Source: Limonium bicolor
Lineage: Eukaryota; Streptophyta; Magnoliopsida; Caryophyllales; Plumbaginaceae
Assembly (NCBI GenBank): GCA_023374045.1
Contig: CM041777.1
Location: forward strand, 460,406,251 to 460,470,250
Length of the DNA: 64,000 nt
Direction: 5' to 3'
Under the pieces are notes generated by a model. It saw nothing but the letters and a program-made list of their open reading frames with translations. It searched no databases and had not been told where the DNA came from. The position numbers and the translations under genes are program-made. Below are positions 55,618 through 64,000 of this stretch, piece by piece; position 1 is the stretch's first letter; each line of letters begins with the position of its first letter.

Positions 55618-57862
55618 TGTTATGCCCCAAATTCTTTTTCCTTTTGTTCTGATTCGCAGAAGGAGTCCATATTGATTTCGATGTTATATTAATGTGCCTA
55701 TGACATTTCTCTAATTATTATAATGTTAGCTTTTAGGGAGGAGGATTAGAAATGTCATTCTCTCATATATATTATTCATTTGTTAAGGAGGGGACTTAAA
55801 TACTTTACTTTTATTTTCTCCCTCCCTTCTCATTTTACTTTATTTCTTTTCCCTCCTCCTTCCCTAACAGTTTTGTCGTGAGTTCTTACGCTCTGCACTT
55901 CTCCTCCTAACTCCTCTCTTTTCTCTCCTTCCTTAATCTCATCTCCTCTTCTCTATAAATTTATCTTTCGCGTGCCCTGGCTTTGGTGATTCGTTGTCCG
56001 AGTGCATAGATATCGAGGTTGGGGACTCCGAGTTTGCTATTGTTCTTCGCCTTCCTTTCCGGGGTTGGTTTTCTGTCAAATGATCGAGTGTTCATGATTT
56101 CAAGTAGAGATTCGAGTGGAGCGTTGTGTGAAGTCTGCAGAGATTTGCTTTGCGTCGAATGTGAGGTAGGTGGTGGATGGATTCAGTTGTGTGTGTTCAC
56201 CCACGGGGATTTCCAGTTTTGTATGTTTTTCGTATATGTTTATAAGCTTCTCTGATTCATGATGCTTTTGATCTATTTTTAAGTTGCGTTTTCAATGGGT
56301 TAAAACCCGTGGAAAGTGTGTTTTGAATTGCTATTTTGTTACGAAAGATTATGCATTAGCTATGGGAATTATGGAGATGGTTTGGTTCTGGTTCAACATT
56401 GATTTCTGCAGTTTTCGCAGTGCCCGGACTTGCGTCTGGACATGTATGTCTGGACGTGGCTTCGGACGTCTCTGGTTTGCTTTGCTCTGTGTGTTGTCCG
56501 GACGGGGTACGAGGACGGTCTCTGGGTTTGCAGTTCGACTTGTGTCCGAACTTGCAAGCCCGGACACAAGTCCGAAGACCCTCGTATGTATTTCTCGGAC
56601 TATGTCCGAACATGTAAGTCCGGACATATGTCCGGACGTTTGCTGATTTCTGTCCTCGGCGTGTGTCCGGACATGCAAGGTCGGACGCATGTCCGGACAC
56701 ATGCCTGTTTTTGCATAACTTCTTCGGCTGAGCTCCATTTTGATCACCGTTTGCGGCATTGTGTTCCTTTAAGTGTGTACTATTTGTTTTGATGTGTTTT
56801 GGCTTATGATTATGAGCATTTTCATTTTGAAAGTCTTCATTAAGTTTTTGAGCTCTATCTTGCTCTGAAAGAGTGTTTGAGCTTCTGTTGTCTGTTTGGC
56901 TTTCGTATCTGTTTGTCGGTATACGACTTCTGTTCTGTTTAAGACATCTGATCTGTTTGATAAGTTTATGTCTTCTGTTCTGTTCTGTTAAAGGCTTATG
57001 CTCTGTTTTTCAAAGCTTCTGTTTTGGGGACCTAGATGTTTAGCATCTGAGCCTTGGGTAGTCGAGTCGGGCTGTCCCGTAGCATGCTGCGCAGGAATTC
57101 CTTCTGTTTTGTTCCTTGAGTTCCCTTCTGTTCTGTCTCTCAGGGTCCCTTTGATGTTTAGTGACCGATGGGTCCATAGCTATCTTTACGGCTTCTGTGT
57201 GGGATCTTAGGATCCATAGGGCCATGGTGTTACCCTTCTGATGTGTCAACTGGTGTCTAGGGTCCCACCTCTTTTTTGTTAAGTGTTCTGTTATGAACTT
57301 CTTGTCCGTTGTCTGCTCTAGTTTAAGACTTCTGTTCTGTTTTCTCAACTTTTGTCTCTCTTCTGATTTGATAAGTTTCTATTTCTATTTCTGATCTGCT
57401 TCCCTTCTAATTAGATAACGTTTCGTCTTCATACTGTTTTATGCTTCGACATCTGATTTGTTTGTTAAGCTTATGTATACGTAGGTATATGTTCACTATA
57501 ACTGTTTTGAGACTACCTAGCTGATGAAGTTTGCTGCTTATTGAGCTGTGGTTTGCTTACACCTATTATATTAACATTTTGCAGGTTTAAGCTTTGTTGG
57601 AGTTTCTGCTTTGGCTTCCAGTTTGCTCTTCGTTTTGTATTTGTAACTTTGGGGCTTGAGGCCTCTGTATGCAGTCTTTGATATGTATTAGTTTTGCTTC
57701 CACTCTGTAATAGATGTTCAAGCTTTGTAATCGATGTATTCAGTTAATAAAAGTGTATTTTGCCTCTGTTTTGGGATTCGTGAGAGTAGCCTTATGTGTC
57801 TTAAGTAGTAAGCGTGCGGCGTGTAACGGTCTCTTAACCAGGGTGGTTTTGGGGTCGTTACA
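55618..57862 (+). mobile_element. Solo LTR 5 in the chromovirus gag
   Basis: TGTTATGCCCC (55618) to GGTCGTTACA (57862), 2,245 bp, with the duplication CTTCT at 55613-55617 and 57863-57867. The gag reading resumes across it (TFSGAE, then DHVILEDW). A TATA-like CTATAAAT lies at 55953-55960 and AATAAA at 57746-57751, so promoter and polyadenylation signals are both recognisable in plus orientation. It carries a dyad array and, at 56880-57420, a loose repetition of TTCTGTTCTG. It resembles the truncated LTR at 21705. Confidence 0.93.
56422..56700 (+). repeat. Tandem dyad array, GTCCGGAC type
   Basis: About five units of GTCCG/CGGAC inverted repeats; the last three start at 56544, 56604 and 56665, a period of 60-61 bp. 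The final unit has perfect 14-bp arms: GTGTCCGGACATGC (56663-56676), loop AAGGTCGGAC, GCATGTCCGGACAC (56687-56700). Confidence 0.88.
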
Positions 57863-57867
57863 CTTCT

Positions 57868-58040
57868 GCTCCTGAAAAGGTGCTAGGCTTCATTGCAGCT
57901 ATTATTCTGGACACATCTTTTGGAGCTTCAGCCCTCTCCTCTTGCTTCTCAAGAATTCTACCCATGTTAAGTGCTAAATCTTACAGGGTTTCGAGTTGCC
58001 CCATATCAGCAACTCCTCTGGGTACCTTTCCATTCTGTAC
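57868..58040 (-). pseudogene. Chromovirus gag, N-terminal part
   Basis: The minus strand reads LEKQEERAEA, then IIAAMKPSTFSGAE up to the insertion site. This joins in frame sense to the capsid part at 55612. A TAA interrupts it upstream (QLETL stop DLALNMG). The coiled, charged lead-in followed by a PSTFSG-like motif is standard for Tekay-like gag. The start codon could not be fixed. Confidence 0.75.
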
Positions 58041-58219
58041 ACACATCAGTTAGAAAATCCATAAACAAACAAGTGTTCAAACAATTTGTTAGTCAAACAA
58101 CACACAAGAATCCCTTCCCCCGCTTATCAAAATTTAATTCTAGATTTTTGTTCTTTCTAGTAATTTCTAGGTTTCTAAGGTTCAAAGACTCTCTAAGGCT
58201 AAGCAGGGCTCTGATACCA
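58041..58219 (-). promoter_or_regulatory. Chromovirus leader and primer binding site
   Basis: The minus strand reads TGGTATCAGAGCCCTGCTT at 58201-58219, three bases inside the 5' LTR: an exact 12-base tRNA-iMet complement. The remaining leader up to about 58041 shows no further signal. Confidence 0.9.
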
Positions 58220-58222
58220 AAA

Positions 58223-60375
58223 TATAACACCCACACTTCACTAAGGTAAAACCACCCATCTTATATTGGTGTTTCTAACTTTGCAGCGGAATACTTTACA
58301 AAAATTTCCAACTGGGTGTTACCGCCACATCCACACACCTACTGTGGATGCTAAGGCTAAAGACTAGTCACTCCCCTATCCAAAAATAGTTACCTTCCCA
58401 TACACTTATCTTCCCATCAAAACCTAAGTAGTGATTTAAATACAAAACATCTGCTGTCCAAAACTTAAGTACAAAACATCTTAACTACTGAAAGTATGAA
58501 AACACTTCTTCACTTGTTCCACTATCATGGTTCTTATCCTAGCTTGCCTCGTAGCGGGACAATAGATTAAAACTTTCAAATGGGTCTTCCTGGTGATGAC
58601 GACTTCGACTCCTGTAACTACTCCCAGGTTGTTAATAGGTAAACATCTACAAAATAGCTAAAGGTTGATTCGTCACCCTCCCACTTGACCATCCAGATCA
58701 GATCAATCTACAACCATAAAACCATACACAAAGAAAGGGGTTGCAGGTAAAGTCAGAAAAACTGAGTAATTCTTACCACCACCAGTATAATTCATTTTAG
58801 TTTATATAACACTTTAATCTACATAATAACACATAGGTAGATACAGAAAGTCATACCACACAATAACCTTACCAAAAAGTTACCATAACAATTTATAGTC
58901 TAATTTAATTATTCCACCAATCCTCGGGCACCGGCCTTTCGATAAAGGGCACTAAGACCTTGGCCCCTTGGACTATTATTTCCATCTCACCCCATGTCCT
59001 TAAGTGTGCACACCCCCTATAGGTTGTCATCCCATAGATTAGATCATGATGTCTTTCCCTTAATTCATTGTAGTGGGAAAAATCAGTGTCTGGCCTCCGA
59101 GGGTTCATAAACTTGTGTAACCAGATTCCATAGTGAGTACCAAGTGTTTAGGTTGTCCAACCATGTACTTAGCCTTAACAAAACATTCACACAATACCAA
59201 GAAGATAAAAGCACATAGCCACCATTAAACAAACAAAAACCAAGTTAAAGCACATATAAAACACCTTTAAGATACCATTAGAACAAATCCTTATTTAAGG
59301 TCTTACCTCTGTGTAACTTCAACCTACCATTTTACCAATTATATATCATCATCTTGAGTAATTAGCCACAAAATCAAATCAAGATACCACTGAAAACATC
59401 TTCATATTTTAGTATAAACCAGAAAGGTCTTAAAGCATGTTTTTAGGTTTTATCTTACCCTTAACTCATCAAAACTCAACTGATGAACTTACCCACGAAC
59501 TGGAATATTGAAGAGTGATAAGTATACATCATTTTTAGCTTAAAAAACACGGAGGTTGTTCACAAAAATTATACACAAAGCTGGCTCCAAGTTAAATCAC
59601 AAAAATCACAGAAATTGACATCAAGAATCCAAGGGTTGTTCACCAAGTTCCCCAGATTTTCTCCAGGCCTATTATATATCAAATCACCATTGAAGAGCAT
59701 ACTTTCACACAAAAATAATTAGAAGAGAACCGTAGCCTAAGATGCCGAAATAAACCCAAATAGAAACTGTCGCCAGAATTGACACATAAGGAAAGATGGG
59801 TGGAGCACAAGAACTATCTGGCTCCTTCTTGCCATTACTTTTTACCACAGCTTAGGTACTTCAATAGAATAAAATTGGACCCCCCCCCCCCCAAGATCTT
59901 CCAAGAATTCACCCAAGAACCCTTGAAAACTCCTCACTTCTACTCGGTTTCAGGACCTCATTGGCTCCTTGGCTTTGGTTTGGAGTTCTTGGTTGGATGG
60001 CTGGCTTGATCTACCTCTGCGCTCAAGTTTCTTTGTTTTATGGAGTTTAAGGAAGTAGATTGGTGTGTGGAATAAGACTAGGTCGGGGATCCTCTTATAT
60101 AGGCAAGGATAAGAAGACTTAATACTAAGGTAAGGTTTAATAAGATGACACATCACCTAACACCTTCTCTTCTCTCATTGGCTATTGGTTAGGCTAAGTT
60201 AAATTAAGACACATAAGTGCTGATGATGGCAAGGGCAGGTCGGCAAGGGGACTGGCCATCATGAGCTGAAAACTAATCATGACAAGTAATAAATGGCATT
60301 AAATGTGGCCAAAAATCTTAAGGCTTGTTTGCCTTGCCTTGGCCATTTTTTTGCTAGGCTGGGTTGGTAACATGC
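58223..60375 (-). repeat. Chromovirus 5' LTR (right copy), truncated by an insertion
   Basis: It starts TATAACACCC (TG mutated to TA) and parallels the left copy for 2,153 bp until the insertion at 60376. About 620 bp should follow the insertion outside the window. It carries a C homopolymer at 59881-59892 and the TATATAAG box at 60094-60101. Its differences from the left copy are clearly more frequent than in the LARD-like pair, so this element is older. Confidence 0.9.
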
Positions 60376-63300
60376 TGTAACACCCCAACCCGGATCTCCA
60401 CAACCTGTACGATGATAGCTCCCAAAGATAACTGGAAATGCAGTGGAAAATATATATACATAACAACGGGTGGTGCTACAACGCCGCTAGTCACCCATGT
60501 GACTAACAAGGCTTACTCCAACATAACTTACAAATGATACGGTCTGAGCGCTGAATACAAACCGCTTAAGATAATAAAACCAATAATAAAAATACAGTAC
60601 TGTAAAATGACACGGTAGTAATAACCCCTGTCTTAATTCTACCCCACCTACACTCGGTCGGGTAATCTCTTCATTCTTCAGGTACCTGGAAATGGTTAGC
60701 CATGAAACGGCTCAGCAAAATAATTGCCGGTATGAAAACGTGCAGCCCACCTCAAGCTACTGGGCCACACCAACTATTTTGTCGAATACATGCAAGTCAT
60801 TTTTGTAAAGCTGTAAATAAGCATCATAACATAATCATAACAAGCATCCATACAAGGATAACAATGTCACACAGAACAAGACTTCAGAAGGTCAAGTTAG
60901 ATGTCTGTAATTATTCACCTGTAGTCAGATCCTCACAGTGGAGGTATAGTGACCTCGTTAAACTCCATCTTCATAGAGTAAATTGGTCGGGTATGATAAC
61001 CCTTAGACGAGATGGGACTCTCGTACGAGTAGGTGGGTAATAATTCCCTCAGGAGATAACGTAGTTAACTCCTGTACTAACAGAGGTGGGTATCGTACCC
61101 TCGAGAGAAGCAAAGTCTTCCTCTTAACTTGAAATGTTCCGGTACGGTCCCGGTGAGTGGTCATAGTGCGCACCCAAAACTCCCGTCATGACGTAAATTG
61201 AATAGGAGACGACCAGAGACAGGTACAGCTCCTGTAGCATGCATGGCCAGATCCAACTGGGCTCCTCGTTCTCGTAGTATAGAATTGTTAGATGTCACAC
61301 AAGGACGTTAAACAAGAACACAATGTGTATTGTCAGTTGTCACGTTTAGGACAACGACGTTTGTTATAAAGTGAAGTTAGTGAGAAACTTGAGTACAAGT
61401 TCTCGGTATAATAATACGCAGGTATTTAATCCACTGGTAATGTAGTGTTGTATGCGTGGGACATACACGTTATAGTTAGTATCATTCACGCACATAAAGC
61501 AACACAACAGTGCACAAGAGTAATACAACATTTTACATACAATTATCTTGGTCGTTAATTCAAACAACAGATAGCACACAAGCGGTGTAATCTGGTAGAA
61601 AGCAGACTGCAAGAATTCCATACCGTTCACCGTAGACTGTACTTGTTTAATTTCCGGTCAACATCTGGTCAAACAATGTCCTAGAATAGGATTAACTGAG
61701 AGTGTTAATTTATGTAACTCTCGTATAATAATTTATTGATTCATGAAACGATTTCATATTCGTTATTTCATGTGAGGTTTATTTCTTTGTACATAGGTAG
61801 TTTCTCTAACCTCTTAACCTTATTATTAAGGCATTTACATGTTTCCAAAACATGTAGTCTTAATTTTTAAAACTTATGTTGTGTGGTAATTTCTTTTAAT
61901 TACCTTTATGATTGGATGTATAACTTATTTGTTATGTTTTATTTTCTTATATAATATCCTTATATATATATATATATATATATCTATATTCATGCATATT
62001 ATGTTACTTGTTTATAATTGTCTAATCGACATAACAACTTTATAATTTCTCAATTATATTTATATGTCACGCATGGACATAATATTCTTATAATTTCTTT
62101 GTTATTCTCCACTTAATCACAATTAATATTAATTGGTTATAATTAAATTCCTCATAACTATGTAACCCATAGTTTTAATCCCATAATTCCTTATATTCAT
62201 TTTCTTTTTATTTACTGAAAATCTAAAATTATATATTTCATACACATGTATTATTTATGATACTTATATAATTGTCTAAATGACATAACACTTAATAAAT
62301 CCTCAAATTATATTTACATGTTACGTATGGGCATAATTCTCCCATATCTTTTATTAATTACAATCTAACCCCAAATAATATTATTTCTTTTACAAGTAAA
62401 TTACTTGTACTTGTATATCATATAGTTTTAATTTCATAAATCCTTAAATCATAATTTTCTTTTCTAAATTTCTTAAATATCCATATAGGACCTACAAATA
62501 TTTTTAATCCCATAAATACAGCATACTTTTCGGTTATTATATTATAACTTCATTTATTTCATAAACTTTATTTTATACTCTAAAAATATTATTATAATAC
62601 ATAGTTTTATTTTCTTAATTAATTAATTCACTAAACCACCTCTATAAATTCGGTATTTATTATTTGAACACCATAACTTTTATAAATTACCAATTCAACC
62701 CTTAACCTTTCGGTTTTGACAAATAACTTTCTATAATTACATTTTAACCCCAAAACTCATATAAATTATATATTCACTTATAAACTATAGTTTTAATATT
62801 TAATTTCCTTAATAACCAAGTGGGCACTTATATTTCTACAATTTATGATTTCGCCCCACTTAAAATTAAGTTTTATATTAAAACTCTTATAAATTACATA
62901 TTCACCCCAAAACTTTTATAAACTTAATATTTCATGTCATAATTCATTTTAACTCAAAGTTTTCGGTCAACACTTTGACCATAGTCTAATTTCATACTTA
63001 ATACATTAATATATCCATAAACTTATATGTTTCTCGGTTTTACACCAATCTTTCCAAAAATTACAGAATAGCCCCAAAACTTTATAAATTGTTATTTTAA
63101 CTACTAAACACTTATTTAATTCAACCAAAAATCATAATATTAATTCTCACACTATATTATATTATAATTATGCCATGGACACACTTTATTCTCGGTAATC
63201 ACCTAACTTACCTCAAACTTCCTAAAAATTATATTTTTACCACATAACTTATTAAACTAGTCATTTAAACACTAGTAATTATTTAAATTACCCAAAATTC

Positions 63301-64000
63301 ATAGTATGTATTTATATACATATTCAGCTCATTAAAATCTATTCTTCACCATTTGAATTCGGCAATGATAATATATCACCATATAATTTCTAAAACTTGA
63401 TTTATAACTTATAATAATTATACATAAATTCATATGAGTCATATAACTCATGTAAAAATTATTGTAATGTCTTAGATATATTTTTATCTCAAAATAGAGC
63501 ATATTTGTCCTAGACAATTCGGTATGATAAATATTTAGCCTAGGTAACTTTTGTAACACTAAAATGTGTCTTAAGGTAATATTTTCCATATATGTTATAA
63601 ATTATATTTTTGGTATATGTTACCATATGGTTTCGGTTTTAGACTCCTAAGAAGGCGTACATAATTTTTGTACAATTTTTAAAAGCTTAAACAAGCTTAA
63701 AATAATAAAGATTTGCTTAGTAAACTTACTCTTAATAAAGGATGATTAAGTGCTTGAACTCCTCTTGAATTCCCAAGCTTCCTCCAATGGTAAATGATGT
63801 TCCTCTTCAGTTTTTATGCAAGAGAGGAAGGGGTTTAGGAGTTAGATCTTAACAAAGATCTTAAGTAGGTTTATAAGTAATTTTCCAAGGATTTACCTTA
63901 GGTATTTTACCTTATGTTTTGCACTTCTAGGAGGGATGGAGCATCAATTTTCCTTCATGAAATTGATGAAAAAATAGCTTTAGAAGATGTAGAATTTTGG
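60376..64000 (-). mobile_element. LTR 6, partial, related to solo LTR 3
   Basis: It starts TGTAACACCCC directly after CATGC (60371-60375, the expected left TSD) and runs to the window end. Order and wording parallel 12059 to about 15250, including the AT-rich middle with repeated ACTTTTATAAATTAC and AACCCCAAAACT phrases. The paired stems lie at 60698-60730 and a TA microsatellite at 61964-61983. Whether it is a solo LTR or one end of a full element cannot be decided here. No coding domain is present. Confidence 0.88.
60698..60730 (-). other. Paired-stem homologue in LTR 6
   Basis: AGCC-ATGAAAC-GGCT (60698-60712) followed by CAGCA..TTGCCGG. The first stem differs from solo LTR 3 on both sides and still pairs. 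Confidence 0.55.

Larger units (their letters stand above)
22393..60375 (-). mobile_element. Ty3/gypsy chromovirus (Tekay/Del-like), interrupted several times
   Basis: On the minus strand it reads 5' LTR (58223-60375, continuing beyond an insertion), tRNA-iMet PBS, gag, protease, reverse transcriptase, RNase H, integrase, chromodomain-like tail, PPT and 3' LTR (22393-40341). Its interior is about 5.1 kb and each LTR about 2.8 kb once insertions are removed. Insertions are a hAT MITE, the 14.6-kb element 23128-37725, solo LTRs 41845-46504 and 55618-57862, the Athila-like element 47092-52940, and the LTR starting at 60376. The tail ILDRKTRETR..LVKVLW..HGVEEAT and the knuckle text HPGMEC point to Tekay/Del. 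The left TSD would be AATTT (22388-22392); the right end is outside the window. All coding parts carry stops or frameshifts, so it is defective. Confidence 0.92.

Noticed and set aside
56284..56792. Frames of 114-136 codons on both strands
   Set aside because: They overlap the GTCCGGAC array inside solo LTR 5 and are Cys/Arg-rich by-products of the repeat.
1..64000. Host protein genes, rRNA or tRNA genes
   Set aside because: None could be recognised; the only tRNA-like text consists of primer binding sites and the B-box match in the Athila-like LTR.

Overview
This is plant nuclear DNA made almost entirely of transposable elements nested inside one another; no host gene is visible. The plant assignment rests on chromovirus-type Ty3/gypsy coding domains, tRNA-iMet and tRNA-Asp primer binding sites, a DUF4283/zinc-knuckle LINE ORF1, a TRIM and hAT-type non-autonomous elements. 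The species cannot be read from the sequence. Most elements were delimited by terminal TG..CA and a matching target-site duplication (TSD), which makes their ends exact.

Left block (1-22.4 kb). A decayed LINE on the minus strand (937-6815) is split by a solo LTR (1387-5533, TSD GATCC). A 0.5-kb TRIM (7671-18867, TSD CATAT) has its 5' LTR split by a plus-strand solo LTR (7777-18452, net 5.2 kb, TSD CCATG). That solo LTR is itself split by a related minus-strand solo LTR (12059-17484, TSD CCAAT). Next come a 900-bp hAT-type element (19244-20143, TSD CTTGTCAC), unassigned AT-rich DNA and a truncated LTR (21705-22392).

Right block (22.4-64 kb). One minus-strand Ty3/gypsy chromovirus (net about 10.7 kb, LTRs about 2.8 kb) occupies 22393 to past the window end and has been hit at least six times. 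A hAT MITE (22423-22977) and a 14.6-kb element with 4.7-kb near-identical LTRs but no coding capacity (23128-37725, TSD GTTAC) lie in its 3' LTR. A solo LTR (41845-46504) lies in integrase, a 5.85-kb Athila/Tat-like non-autonomous element (47092-52940, TSD TGCCT) in RNase H, and a solo LTR (55618-57862, TSD CTTCT) in gag. A further LTR (60376 to past the end) lies in its 5' LTR. Gag, protease, reverse transcriptase, RNase H, integrase and a chromodomain-like tail are recognisable but broken by stops and frameshifts.

The most interesting signals are structural. Four of the large LTRs carry tandem arrays of short inverted repeats with a period of about 60-85 bp. The hairpin arms differ between families but remain complementary, and two arrays share an arm-10/loop-15/arm-10 layout. 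A second conserved pair of small stems occurs near the 3' end of seven LTR copies, again with compensating arm changes. Also notable are a coding-dead element with nearly identical LTRs, which implies recent mobilisation in trans, and a tRNA B-box match inside the Athila-like LTR. All homology statements were made by eye.
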